This document shows positions 43,417-52,473 of a stretch of 64,000 bases of DNA, piece after piece (positions within the stretch are counted from its first letter, which is position 1; each line of letters starts with the position of its first letter). The translations under genes were made by a program, and so were the position numbers. The stretch comes from Algibacter sp. L3A6 (lineage in GTDB: Bacteria > Bacteroidota > Bacteroidia > Flavobacteriales > Flavobacteriaceae): positions 2,467,001-2,531,000 of the forward strand of contig NZ_CP047030.1 of assembly GCF_009796825.1 (NCBI RefSeq), given 5' to 3'. Under the pieces are notes generated by a model that searched no databases, was not told the origin of the DNA, and was given only the letters and a program-made list of their open reading frames with translations.

Positions 43417-43839
43417 TTATTGATCCACAAAATTCTCGCGTAAAAGTGTTGCAACTTCAGGTAGATGTTTAATTAATTCTTCAATCACTTCAGGGTCGGT
43501 TAAGTCGGTTCTAAAACCTGGTAACATACTTAATTCGGCATCATCAAAGTCAACGCAACCCATAGCCCAATTAGTAAAAAGGCGATCTTCTGTTGTGCTA
43601 TCGTGAATAATTTTTAAATCTTTATGACGGGTATCTCTGCGTAAACGAACCAAAAGGTCATCTATTACTCCATGTTCGCCTTCTATTATTTGAAGAAAAT
43701 AACCATGTTTATGCATTAAAACGCCGCTAATATTATCAATTGAATTAAAGCCCCGAGAGTCATGCAGTAGGTCTAGTAACTGGCGCTTTGTGAATTGCTC
43801 TACAGCTTGACTAGAGTAGATAAGGCGGCGTATTGTCAT
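43417..43839 (-). CDS. BLUF blue-light photoreceptor protein
   Basis: A 140-residue protein from the ATG at 43839; a longer upstream frame adds unrelated residues. LIYSSQAVEQFTKRQLLDLL has the flavin-contacting Tyr, NISGVLMHKHGYFLQIIEG the Asn and the Gln that change hydrogen bonding on illumination, and LFTNWAMGCVDF the semi-conserved Trp. BLUF binds FAD. No effector domain (EAL, cyclase) is fused; the last 40 residues are helical. It probably acts through a protein partner encoded elsewhere. Confidence 0.93.
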   Translation of the reverse strand: MTIRRLIYSSQAVEQFTKRQLLDLLHDSRGFNSIDNISGVLMHKHGYFLQIIEGEHGVIDDLLVRLRRDTRHKDLKIIHDSTTEDRLFTNWAMGCVDFDDAELSMLPGFRTDLTDPEVIEELIKHLPEVATLLRENFVDQ

Positions 43840-44031
43840 ATTAAATATATATGAAGTTATTAATTCTAAAGTGCATATGGAATTTCGTTTAGGGCACGTA
43901 ATCCACACGTATACAAACGTATGCTTTTTTTCTTACAATGTCAATATTCAATTTCATTTTTATATGATAGGTTCTAAACGGTTAAATTTTTAGTTTTCTT
44001 TTAGTTGATGATCAAATTATATGTTTAAAAC

Positions 44032-44067
44032 AAAAAAAGTCCCAACAGTTTTCTGTTGGGACTTTTT
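44032..44067. terminator. Terminator after secA
   Basis: AAAAGTCCCAACAG - TTTT - CTGTTGGGACTTTT, a 14-base perfect stem with A/T tracts both sides, beyond the stop of the minus-strand secA. Confidence 0.88.
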
Positions 44068-44101
44068 AATATTATAGGATTCCTTTTTTTAGGAATTGAG
44101 A

Positions 44102-47100
44102 TTATTCTTCAACAATAACCCATTCACCTTTGGCTAATAAAGGTTCAGCTTGTTTAAATTTTACTGTTTTATTTTCACCGTTCATTACGTTTTTAATAGT
44201 AACACGATCGTTTCTACCAATTTTTGGTTGATCACGCACTATCGTTTCTGTAACTTGTTGCTGTTGCGATTGTGTATTTCCAGCAGCTCTGCTTTGTGCA
44301 GAACGTTCGTCTAAATTAGGAATTTCCTCTTTTTGAGTATTCAAGTTTTCCTGTTTTCTATCGCGAGCTTCTTGAATCGTGTTTTGTGTTTCCTGAGGTA
44401 ATTCACCTTTAAATAAGAATGAAATTACATCTTTATTCACTTCATCAATCATGGCTTTAAACAATTCGAAAGCTTCGAATTTATAGATAAGTAACGGGTC
44501 TTTTTGTTCGTGCACTGCTAATTGTACCGATTGCTTAAGTTCGTCCATTTTGCGTAAATGCGTTTTCCAAGCATCATCAATAATGGCTAAAGTAATGTTC
44601 TTCTCGAAATCTGTAATTAATTGTTTTCCTTGAGTTTCGTATGCTTTTTCTAAATCGGTAACAACATTTAGTGTTTTAATTCCATCGGTAAAAGGCACCA
44701 CAATACGCTTAAATTTATCGCCTTGAGTTTCAAATACGTTTTTAATAACAGGGAATGCACTTTCTGCATTACGCATCATTTTTTCTTTGTAATTCTCAAA
44801 TGCCGCTTTGTAAATTTTAGCAGTAATATCTTGAGCAGCAAGTTTTCCGAATTCAGCTTCGGTTACTGGAGAGCTCATTGAGAAATAACGAATTAATTCG
44901 AATTCGAAATTTTTAAAATCGCTAGCAGCTTTGTTCGTTTCAACAATACCTTCCGATGTATCGAAAATCATATTTGCTAAATCTACACGTAAACGTTCTC
45001 CAAATAATGCATGGTGACGACGTTTATAAACAACTTCACGTTGCGCGTTCATAACATCATCATATTCTAATAAACGCTTACGAACTCCAAATTGATTTTC
45101 TTCAACTTTTTTCTGTGCACGCTCAATAGACTTAGAAATCATAGAATGCTGAATCACTTCACCTTCTTGTAATCCCATTTTATCCATCATTTTGGCAATA
45201 CGCTCACTACCAAACAATCTCATTAAATTATCTTCTAGAGATACATAAAATTGAGAACTTCCTGGATCTCCTTGACGACCGGCACGACCACGTAACTGTC
45301 TGTCTACACGACGAGAATCGTGACGTTCTGTACCAACAATTGCTAAACCTCCAGCAGCTTTAACCTCGGCAGATAATTTAATATCGGTACCACGACCAGC
45401 CATATTGGTTGCGATAGTTACTTGTCCAGATTTACCAGCCTGATCTACAATATCAGCCTCTTTTTTATGTTGTTTCGCGTTTAATACATTGTGAGGTATT
45501 TTACGAATGCTAAGCATTTTACCAAGCAATTCACTAATTTCTACCGATGTTGTACCAATTAAAACTGGGCGTCCAGCTTCTGCTAATTTGGTAACATCAT
45601 CAATAACCGCATTGTATTTTTCACGCTTAGTTTTATAAACTAAATCTTCTTTATCATCACGAGCAATAGGGCGGTTGGTTGGTATTTCTACAACATCCAA
45701 TTCGTAAATTTCCCAGAACTCACCAGCTTCTGTAACAGCTGTACCCGTCATACCACTTAGTTTGCGGTACATTCTAAAGTAATTTTGTAGTGTTACCGTT
45801 GCAAAAGTTTGGGTAGCATCTTCAATTTTTACATTTTCTTTAGCTTCAATCGCTTGGTGTAACCCATCAGAGTAACGACGGCCATCCATAATACGCCCCG
45901 TTTGCTCATCTACAATCATTACTTTATTTTCCATCACCACATATTGGGTGTCTTTTTCAAATAAAGCATAAGCTTTTAAAAGCTGATTTAAGGTATGAAT
46001 ACGTTCGGATTTTACACCAAAATCTTTATATAAATCCTCTTTTTGTTCAGCCTCGTCTTCTTTAGAAAGACCTTGACTTTCAATTTTAGCAATTTCAAGT
46101 CCAATTTCTGGTAAGATGAAGAAATCTGGGTTATCCTTTCCAGAAATATACTCAACTCCTTTATCTGTTAATTCAACCTGGTTGTTTTTCTCTTCAATTA
46201 CATAGTACAATTCCTCATCAACCTTTGGCATTTCACGGTTGTTATCTGCCATGAAATAGTTTTCGGTTTTTTGTAATAATTGTTTAACACCTTCTTCAGA
46301 TAAAAACTTAATAAGGGCTTTGTTTTTTGGAATACCACGATAAACACGTAGTAATTTTAAACCACCTTCTTTAGTATCTCCATCTTTAATAAGTTTTTTA
46401 GCTTCTGCTAAAACACCTGTTAAATACTTACGTTGTACCGTTACAATATCGTCAACCTTTGGCTTAAGTTCTGTAAATTCGTGACGCTCACCTTGTGGTA
46501 TTGGACCAGAAATAATTAACGGCGTACGCGCATCATCAACTAAAACCGAATCCACCTCATCTACAATAGCGTAGTGGTGTGGGCGTTGTACTAAATCGTC
46601 TGGCGAATGTGCCATGTTATCACGTAAGTAATCGAAACCAAATTCGTTATTAGTACCATAAGTAATATCGGCATTGTAAGCCGCTTTACGTTCTGGCGAG
46701 TTTGGTTTAAAATAATCTATACAAGCAACGCTTAAACCATGGAACTCAAAAATTGGAGCCATCCACGCGCTATCACGTTTTGCTAAGTAATCGTTCACCG
46801 TTACTAAATGCACACCTTTACCAGCAAGTGCATTTAAGTAAACAGGTAGGGTTGCAACTAATGTTTTACCTTCACCCGTTTGCATTTCTGCAATTTTACC
46901 TTGGTGCATAGCAATACCACCAATAAGTTGCACATCATAATGCACCATATCCCAAGTAATAGCTTTTCCTGCAGCATCCCAAGAGTTTGCCCAAGTAGCT
47001 TGGTCGCCTTCTAGACTAACATAAGCTTTATCGGCAGAAATAGATCTATCGAACTCACTAGCGGTAACAGAAATTTGTGTGTTTTTTGTAAAACGTTTTG

Positions 47101-47458
47101 CTGTTTCTTTTACCACAGCAAAAGCTTCTGGTAAAATAGTATTTAAAACATCTTCGGTAATTTTATAAGCCTCGTCTTTCAATTTATCAATTTCTTGATA
47201 AATATCTTCACGACGGTCAATATCTTCTGTAGATTCTGCTTCGTTAACTAAGCTCGCAATAGTGTCATTGGTAGCTTGAGTGGCTTCGGCAATTTTAGCT
47301 TTAAATTCGGCTGTTTTTGCTCTTAATTGATCGTGCGATAATGCTTCTAAAGCCGCCTCGTATGTAGTAATTTGTTTAACTATAGGCGTAATGGCTTTTA
47401 CATCTTGTTTCGATTTATCGCCAACAAATACCTTTAGTATAGAATCTAAAAATGTCAT
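44102..47458 (-). CDS. secA: Preprotein translocase ATPase SecA
   Basis: An 1118-residue Sec motor. The first nucleotide domain has MQTGEGKTLVATLP (Walker A) and AIVDEVDSVLVDDARTPL (DEAD-like), the second TNMAGRGTDIKL and RQLRGRAGRQGDPG. Insertions relative to E. coli (901 residues) are spread in the first third, as in other Bacteroidota. The C-terminus keeps IGRND but then reads RVTIKNVMNGENKTVKFKQA, lacking the CPCGSGKKYKHC zinc finger for SecB. It has its own promoter (TATCTTTG at 47586) and terminator. Confidence 0.97.
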   Translation of the reverse strand: MTFLDSILKVFVGDKSKQDVKAITPIVKQITTYEAALEALSHDQLRAKTAEFKAKIAEATQATNDTIASLVNEAESTEDIDRREDIYQEIDKLKDEAYKITEDVLNTILPEAFAVVKETAKRFTKNTQISVTASEFDRSISADKAYVSLEGDQATWANSWDAAGKAITWDMVHYDVQLIGGIAMHQGKIAEMQTGEGKTLVATLPVYLNALAGKGVHLVTVNDYLAKRDSAWMAPIFEFHGLSVACIDYFKPNSPERKAAYNADITYGTNNEFGFDYLRDNMAHSPDDLVQRPHHYAIVDEVDSVLVDDARTPLIISGPIPQGERHEFTELKPKVDDIVTVQRKYLTGVLAEAKKLIKDGDTKEGGLKLLRVYRGIPKNKALIKFLSEEGVKQLLQKTENYFMADNNREMPKVDEELYYVIEEKNNQVELTDKGVEYISGKDNPDFFILPEIGLEIAKIESQGLSKEDEAEQKEDLYKDFGVKSERIHTLNQLLKAYALFEKDTQYVVMENKVMIVDEQTGRIMDGRRYSDGLHQAIEAKENVKIEDATQTFATVTLQNYFRMYRKLSGMTGTAVTEAGEFWEIYELDVVEIPTNRPIARDDKEDLVYKTKREKYNAVIDDVTKLAEAGRPVLIGTTSVEISELLGKMLSIRKIPHNVLNAKQHKKEADIVDQAGKSGQVTIATNMAGRGTDIKLSAEVKAAGGLAIVGTERHDSRRVDRQLRGRAGRQGDPGSSQFYVSLEDNLMRLFGSERIAKMMDKMGLQEGEVIQHSMISKSIERAQKKVEENQFGVRKRLLEYDDVMNAQREVVYKRRHHALFGERLRVDLANMIFDTSEGIVETNKAASDFKNFEFELIRYFSMSSPVTEAEFGKLAAQDITAKIYKAAFENYKEKMMRNAESAFPVIKNVFETQGDKFKRIVVPFTDGIKTLNVVTDLEKAYETQGKQLITDFEKNITLAIIDDAWKTHLRKMDELKQSVQLAVHEQKDPLLIYKFEAFELFKAMIDEVNKDVISFLFKGELPQETQNTIQEARDRKQENLNTQKEEIPNLDERSAQSRAAGNTQSQQQQVTETIVRDQPKIGRNDRVTIKNVMNGENKTVKFKQAEPLLAKGEWVIVEE

Positions 47459-47585
47459 GTTATTAATTTTATATAAATATGTTTTCTAGGACAATCCTAG
47501 GTGTTTTTCAGTTAAAATATAATACTAAAATAAGCCGTTCTGTAGGCTATTAAACGCATAGGGTAAGCCATGCTTATATTAATAC

Positions 47586-47593
47586 CAAAGATA
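47586..47593 (-). promoter_or_regulatory. Putative -7 box TATCTTTG of secA
   Basis: On the minus strand TATCTTTG matches TAnnTTTG about 128 bases upstream of the secA ATG, leaving a long leader. It stands right after the terminator of the DUF2795 gene. Confidence 0.5.
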
Positions 47594-47604
47594 CCTTTTA
47601 GAAC

Positions 47605-47636
47605 AAAAAAAAAGTCTCAATTCGAGACTTTTTAAC
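47605..47636. terminator. Terminator between the DUF2795 gene and secA
   Basis: AAAAAGTCTC - AATTC - GAGACTTTTT. Downstream of the minus-strand DUF2795 gene. Confidence 0.8.
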
Positions 47637-47656
47637 TATTCTTTATGCTTATATTT

Positions 47657-47878
47657 TTAATATTCATCTTCATTCCACAGATAATCTTCATCTGTAGGGT
47701 AATCCGACCATATTTCCTCAATCGAATCGTACGAATCACCTTCGTCCTCAATCGACTGTAAATTTTCTACAACCTCTAAAGGTGCACCAGTTCTAATGGC
47801 GTAATCTATCAATTCGTCTTTGGTTGCAGGCCAAGGTGCATCACTTAAATAAGATGCTAATTCTAAAGTCCAATACAT
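47657..47878 (-). CDS. DUF2795 family small acidic protein
   Basis: A 73-residue protein. MYWTLELASYLSDAPWPATK, then DELIDYAIRTGAPLEVVENL form the DUF2795 helical core; the tail is very acidic (DEGDSYDSIEEIWSDYPTDE). It occurs widely in Bacteroidota, and the function is not known to me. It has its own terminator, and its stop is about 200 bases upstream of secA. Confidence 0.88.
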   Translation of the reverse strand: MYWTLELASYLSDAPWPATKDELIDYAIRTGAPLEVVENLQSIEDEGDSYDSIEEIWSDYPTDEDYLWNEDEY

Positions 47879-48051
47879 GTGTTAATGCGTTTAATTTTTT
47901 GCAAAAATAAATTTTTAGTTTAAACACACAAGTAAAAAATGAATTATTTAATCATTAATTTTAAGAACGTATCCTTTTGTACTCTAAACAGTTGAAATTT
48001 ATTATTGCATAGTTAATAATTGTAGCAATACTTTTGCTTTATTTTTGTTTT

Positions 48052-48186
48052 GGTCGTTACCACAAGGGGCGGGCTTTATTCGTTGATTTCTATTTTATAT
48101 TAAAGAACTCATGAATATAAATATTTCTCTACTCGCTCCCTTCCGTTGGTCGGGGATCTTAAACATGCCGTTCGATCCCTAACGCG
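48052..48186 (+). repeat. Intergenic repeat family, copy 5 (forward, degenerate)
   Basis: Starts GGTCGTTACCACAAGGGGCG and GGCTTTATTCG, ends GATCCCTAACGCG. The ends match the family, the interior (with TCGCTCCCTTCCGTTGGTCG) is different. It occupies most of the 363-base gap between the DUF2795 and cobalamin adenosyltransferase genes, in which I see no gene. Confidence 0.65.
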
Positions 48187-48241
48187 GTTTCGCTTTCTAA
48201 TTCAAAATATAGCTTTTTAATTTAAACTTCCAATAAATAAT

Positions 48242-48814
48242 TTAATACTTTTCAGGAATCCATTTAATTTCATTTGCTTGCAAGTCTAAAGACAACTTTC
48301 GTGCCAATACAAAAAGATAGTCCGAAAGTCTATTTAAATACTTTAAAGCATTCGCTTCAAAAGGTTCTAAGTCGTTAAGTGCTGTTGCTAAACGCTCGGC
48401 TCTACGGCATACACAGCGCGCTATGTGACAAAATGACACGGTTTGATGGCCGCCTGGAAGCACAAAATGCGTCATTTCTGGTAAAGCTTCGTTCATACTG
48501 TCCATAGCAAGCTCTAAACGCTCAATATCCTTAATAGATATCTTTTCGATATTAAGCCGGTCTTTACCATTTTTTAAAACAGCTTTTTCTGGATCGGTAG
48601 CCAAAATAGCGCCAACCGTAAATAATTTATGCTGAATTTCGGTAAGTAATTCCTTGTAATCCTCGTTAATGTCCTGGTCGCGAATTAAACCCAAATGAGA
48701 GTTTAACTCATCTACAGTGCCGTAACTTTCTATACGGATATGGTGCTTTGGTACACGAGTACCTCCAAATAATGCCGTGGTACCGTTATCGCCTGTTTTA
48801 GTGTAAATTTTCAT
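48242..48814 (-). CDS. ATP:cob(I)alamin adenosyltransferase, PduO type
   Basis: A 190-residue enzyme. MKIYTKTGDNGTTALFGGTR is the N-terminal ATP-binding motif; YGTVDELNSHLGLIRD and CRRAERLATALN (with the conserved Arg-Arg-Ala-Glu) are family blocks, and LNRLSDYLFVLARKL near the end. It transfers the adenosyl group of ATP to Co(I) cobalamin to make coenzyme B12. No other cobalamin gene is seen nearby, so it may serve salvage of imported corrinoids. Confidence 0.94.
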   Translation of the reverse strand: MKIYTKTGDNGTTALFGGTRVPKHHIRIESYGTVDELNSHLGLIRDQDINEDYKELLTEIQHKLFTVGAILATDPEKAVLKNGKDRLNIEKISIKDIERLELAMDSMNEALPEMTHFVLPGGHQTVSFCHIARCVCRRAERLATALNDLEPFEANALKYLNRLSDYLFVLARKLSLDLQANEIKWIPEKY

Positions 48815-49063
48815 AGGTTAAAGGTAATTGTTAAAAAAGGAAATTTCAAAAAAGATTACTGTAAAAATAGAAGTGCTTGTTAGAAGTATTTCATTTATAG
48901 TTTTTTAAACTGACAATTTTATTCTGTGAATAATTATTTAACAATTCTTTAAGGAATTATGAGTATTGCTAATAATACTGTTTTAAAAAGGGGGTAATTA
49001 AAAGAAACTTTGTAATAATTGCTTGTAAGTTAATTATCACTTATAGATTAAAAGGAAAACTAT

Positions 49064-49071
49064 TATTTTTG
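49064..49071 (+). promoter_or_regulatory. Putative -7 box TATTTTTG of the OmpA gene
   Basis: TATTTTTG matches TAnnTTTG, 32 bases before the ATG at 49104; consistent with strong expression of an abundant outer membrane protein. Confidence 0.6.
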
Positions 49072-49103
49072 CACAAAACAACATAAAAAAATAAAACTTA
49101 ATT

Positions 49104-51188
49104 ATGAAAAAAATCTCATTAGTAGTATTATTACTTGTAGGTTCCTTCGGTGCTAAGGCTCAGTCTTACGTAGGGTTTCTTACAGATAATTACAGCGGTG
49201 TAAATAGCGTTATTGCTAACCCTGCTAATATTACAGATTCTCGTTTTAAAACAGATATTAACATTGTAGGTGTTAGTGCTTTTGCAGGTAACGACTATTA
49301 TGGCGTTAACCTTTTGGATGCACTTAAAGATGATTACGATTTTGATTTAGATGCCAAAAAATCGCCATCTACAGATAACAATGCAGCTATTAATTTAGAT
49401 GTTATGGGGCCAGCATTTATGTTTAATTTAACCGAAACTAGCTCTTTAGCTATTTTTACTAGAGCACGCTCTATGGTTAATGTAACCGAAATTAATGGAG
49501 AAACTATTGATAATGTTGATGATGACACTACCGATGATTTTATTGTAAACGAAGGTGATTTTACAACCTTTGCTCAAGCTTGGGCAGAAGTAGGTGTAAC
49601 TTATGCTAGAGTTTTAATGAACAAAGAAGAACACTTTTTAAAAGGTGGTCTTACAGTAAAGTATTTACAAGGTGGTGGTACTGCTTATGCTTATGGTAAA
49701 AATGTAACTGTAGATTATGATGCCGATGGTACAAATCCAACTACAGGAAGTTTAGATACTACAGGTGAGTTAACTTATGGTTATTATGATAATTTCGATA
49801 ATGATGATTATGATTACGAACTTCCAGATGCTTCTGGTTTTGGTGCAGATTTAGGTTTTGTTTACGAATGGAGACCAGATTATAGAGACTACCAAACAAC
49901 TAATGCAGATGGTGATACATATAGTCATAAGTACGAAAACAAATACAAATTAAAATTAGGTATTTCTATTACAGATATCGGTCAAATTAACTACAAAGAG
50001 GGAACTCAAGAAGTTTTTGATATTAACGGTACAAACATTAATGAAGACGATTTTGATAATGGTGACGATTTTGCAGATGCTTTAGAAAATATCTACGGTA
50101 TTGGTACAGTAACTAATGGTTACAAAGTAAAGTTACCAACGGCTGTTCATTTAAATGCAGATTATAGCTTTACTAAGCGTTTCTTTTTAAACTTAAATAC
50201 TGATTTTTCTCTTATTGCTAAAGGAAAAGAAAAAGCGAGTCGTATTGCAAACATGGTATCATTAACTCCTCGTTTTGAGAGTAAATGGTTTAGTTTTTAC
50301 GTGCCAGTAAGTTTAGTACAGTATAACGGATTTCAAGCAGGAGCAGGATTTAGAGCAGGACCTTTATACATTGGTTCTGGATCTGTAATTACTGCTTTAG
50401 CGGGTGATAATACAAAAGGTGCCGATGTTTATGCAGGTTTAAAAGTGCCAGTATACCAAGGTAAGCCAAGAGATAGAGATAATGATGGTATTATCGATAA
50501 GTTAGATGGTTGTCCTAAAGAAGCAGGACCAGCTGAGAACAACGGTTGTCCATGGTTAGATAGTGATGTAGATGGTGTTATGGATAATGACGATAATTGT
50601 CCAGAAGTTGCCGGTCCTAAAGAAAATAAAGGTTGTCCTTGGGGAGATACAGATAATGATGGTGTTTTAGACAATATCGATATTTGTCCTAAAGTTGCAG
50701 GTCCTGTAGAAAACAGTGGTTGCCCATGGAAAGATACAGATAACGATGGTGTAGCAGACAAAGATGACGAATGTGTAGACGTTGCTGGTACAGTAGCAAA
50801 CAAAGGTTGTCCTGAAGTAATTGTACCTACAGTAGAGGTTCAAGCAACTTTAAATGCTTACGCTAAAACTATTTTGTTTAACTCTGGAAAATCTTCTATT
50901 AAAACAGAATCTAATAAAGTGTTAGCTGAAATTGTAAACATTTTAGGTGAATATCCTGATGCTAAATTTTCTATTGAAGGTCACACAGATAGTTCTGGAG
51001 GAGATACTTTAAACCAAAGACTATCAGATGCTAGAGCAAATGCTGTAAAAGCTTATTTAGTAAAAAATGGTGTAGATGAGTTTAGATTATCTGCTATTGG
51101 TTTTGGTGAAACTAGACCAATTGCTACTAATGCAACATCTGCTGGTAGAGCTGATAACAGAAGAGTAGAAATTAACTTAGTTAAGTAA
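49104..51188 (+). CDS. OmpA-family outer membrane protein with TSP3 repeats
   Basis: A 694-residue protein. Signal peptide MKKISLVVLLLVGSFGAKA, cut before QSY. About 430 residues of beta-barrel type (DUF5723-like, many Tyr/Asp turns). Then four calcium-binding thrombospondin type 3 repeats (DRDNDGIIDKLDGCP, DSDVDGVMDNDDNCP, DTDNDGVLDNIDICP, DTDNDGVADKDDECV) at about 450-570, each with a GCPW spacer. The C-terminal OmpA domain holds SIEGHTDSSGGDTLNQRLSD and RRVEINL, which bind peptidoglycan. It links outer membrane and wall. Confidence 0.94.
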   Translation: MKKISLVVLLLVGSFGAKAQSYVGFLTDNYSGVNSVIANPANITDSRFKTDINIVGVSAFAGNDYYGVNLLDALKDDYDFDLDAKKSPSTDNNAAINLDVMGPAFMFNLTETSSLAIFTRARSMVNVTEINGETIDNVDDDTTDDFIVNEGDFTTFAQAWAEVGVTYARVLMNKEEHFLKGGLTVKYLQGGGTAYAYGKNVTVDYDADGTNPTTGSLDTTGELTYGYYDNFDNDDYDYELPDASGFGADLGFVYEWRPDYRDYQTTNADGDTYSHKYENKYKLKLGISITDIGQINYKEGTQEVFDINGTNINEDDFDNGDDFADALENIYGIGTVTNGYKVKLPTAVHLNADYSFTKRFFLNLNTDFSLIAKGKEKASRIANMVSLTPRFESKWFSFYVPVSLVQYNGFQAGAGFRAGPLYIGSGSVITALAGDNTKGADVYAGLKVPVYQGKPRDRDNDGIIDKLDGCPKEAGPAENNGCPWLDSDVDGVMDNDDNCPEVAGPKENKGCPWGDTDNDGVLDNIDICPKVAGPVENSGCPWKDTDNDGVADKDDECVDVAGTVANKGCPEVIVPTVEVQATLNAYAKTILFNSGKSSIKTESNKVLAEIVNILGEYPDAKFSIEGHTDSSGGDTLNQRLSDARANAVKAYLVKNGVDEFRLSAIGFGETRPIATNATSAGRADNRRVEINLVK

Positions 51189-51230
51189 TAATTTCAACTT
51201 AATAATATTTAGATAGTTTTTATCTAAACA

Positions 51231-51268
51231 AAAGCCTCATAGTTTAATAACTCTGAGGCTTTTTTTTT
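51231..51268. terminator. Bidirectional terminator between OmpA and the methyltransferase
   Basis: AAAGCCTCA and TGAGGCTTT form the stem with a 14-base loop, followed by T tract on the plus strand; it lies between converging genes. Confidence 0.72.
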
Positions 51269-51306
51269 GTTTTTTATAATGAAGGAAAAGTGAAGTGAGA
51301 TTTTAG

Positions 51307-52080
51307 TTAAACACGAATAATAAAATCTTCACGAACTTGCTCTTTCCTAAAGAATACAAATCCCCAGAAAAAAGTATCTACAGTAACTTTTACTTTCGGA
51401 TGTTTTTTTATTATTTCCCATGCTTCGGTCATGCCTTTAGACCAATAAATATCATCAAATATAAAAACAGAATCGTTGTGAGCCGTTTCTAAAAGCGCTT
51501 CGAAATAATCTAAAGTGGCTTGCTTTTTATGGTTACCATCAAAGAAAATTAAATCGTAACTATTATTGGTTTTAAGTTGTTCAATTTCATCATTAAAATT
51601 ACCTATTATCACTTCAATGTTTTTTAGCTTAAAAGCTTCAAAATTAGATTTAGATAAGGTGGAAATATTAGGGCAGCCTTCAATAGTTTTAATGTTAGCT
51701 TTGGGATTTCCTAAATGTAAAGCTGCTGTAGCTATGCCTAAAGACGTACCTAATTCTAAGCTGTTTTCGGGTTTAAAGTAGTTTGATAATCTATATAGTA
51801 GTTTTGCGTGATTATTGGTAGACCCCGCGTTTTTAGCCATTTTAGAAATGCTGCGTTTTTCCTGTTTCATAACCTGAGAACCAGCGCCTAAATCGGTTAC
51901 TTGTATAAGGTTATTATTCTTTAGAAGTGCTGCTTTATAATCGATTATTGTTTTATAATCTGGGTAGTTTTTTTTATCGTAAAAGCACTTGGTAATTAAA
52001 TCGTACACAAAAGGGGAGTGCACACCGTGCTCATTGGTCGATTTTAAAAGAAATTTAAAATATTGAATAATTTGATACAC
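51307..52080 (-). CDS. Class I SAM-dependent methyltransferase
   Basis: A 257-residue protein. LELGTSLGIATAALHLG is motif I, IKTIEGCPNI motif II and YDLIFFDGNHKK motif IV (post-Asp), the pattern of O-methyltransferase-like enzymes. The N-terminal KSTNEHGVHSPFVYDLITKC is a family-specific block also seen in Bacteroidota homologues. The start is GTG at 52078-52080. It is the last of three minus-strand genes (SRPBCC, crcB, this), 20 bases after crcB. Substrate unknown. Confidence 0.85.
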   Translation of the reverse strand: MYQIIQYFKFLLKSTNEHGVHSPFVYDLITKCFYDKKNYPDYKTIIDYKAALLKNNNLIQVTDLGAGSQVMKQEKRSISKMAKNAGSTNNHAKLLYRLSNYFKPENSLELGTSLGIATAALHLGNPKANIKTIEGCPNISTLSKSNFEAFKLKNIEVIIGNFNDEIEQLKTNNSYDLIFFDGNHKKQATLDYFEALLETAHNDSVFIFDDIYWSKGMTEAWEIIKKHPKVKVTVDTFFWGFVFFRKEQVREDFIIRV

Positions 52081-52100
52081 GCTTTTATTGACCGTTTTAG

Positions 52101-52466
52101 TTATTTGGCTAAATACATGCCAAAGAATACTGCTAAAAATCCAACCACAAAACTAGCAATAGTATAAATTGCAAAACTTGTAAAATCTCCAGATTTTAAA
52201 AACATGTGGTTTTCGTAAGCAAAGGTAGAAAAAGTTGTAAAACCACCACAGAAACCAGTAGCTAAAAGTAATGTCTGGTTTTGTGAAAGCGAATCGTGTT
52301 TAGCAGCGAGACCTAAAACAATACCTATAAGCAGGCTGCCCAAAATATTGGCTACAAATGTGCCGTAAGGTATGCCGTTTTCGGTGTTGTTTAAAAGTTT
52401 ACCAATTACATAGCGCAGTACGCTACCAAAACCGCCACCCAGAAAAACGAATACAAGTTGTTTCAT
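52101..52466 (-). CDS. crcB: Fluoride channel CrcB/Fluc
   Basis: A 121-residue protein with four hydrophobic segments. GGGFGSVLRYVIGKLL opens it, GTFVANILGSLLIGIVLGL contains the polar-track Asn, and TGFCGGFTTFSTFAYE the Phe-box and Na+ site. Such dual-topology dimers leak fluoride out of the cell. It lies 7 bases after the SRPBCC gene. No fluoride riboswitch was recognised upstream. Confidence 0.95.
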   Translation of the reverse strand: MKQLVFVFLGGGFGSVLRYVIGKLLNNTENGIPYGTFVANILGSLLIGIVLGLAAKHDSLSQNQTLLLATGFCGGFTTFSTFAYENHMFLKSGDFTSFAIYTIASFVVGFLAVFFGMYLAK

Positions 52467-52473
52467 TTAAAAA

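Noticed and set aside
43840..43908. Longer frame of the BLUF gene
   Set aside because: BLUF domains begin at MTIRRLIYSS; the upstream 23 residues are low in quality and rich in Cys/Thr.
50429..50803. Open frame opposite the OmpA TSP3 repeats
   Set aside because: It is a shadow of the repeated coding sequence on the other strand, with repetitive Ser/Pro composition.
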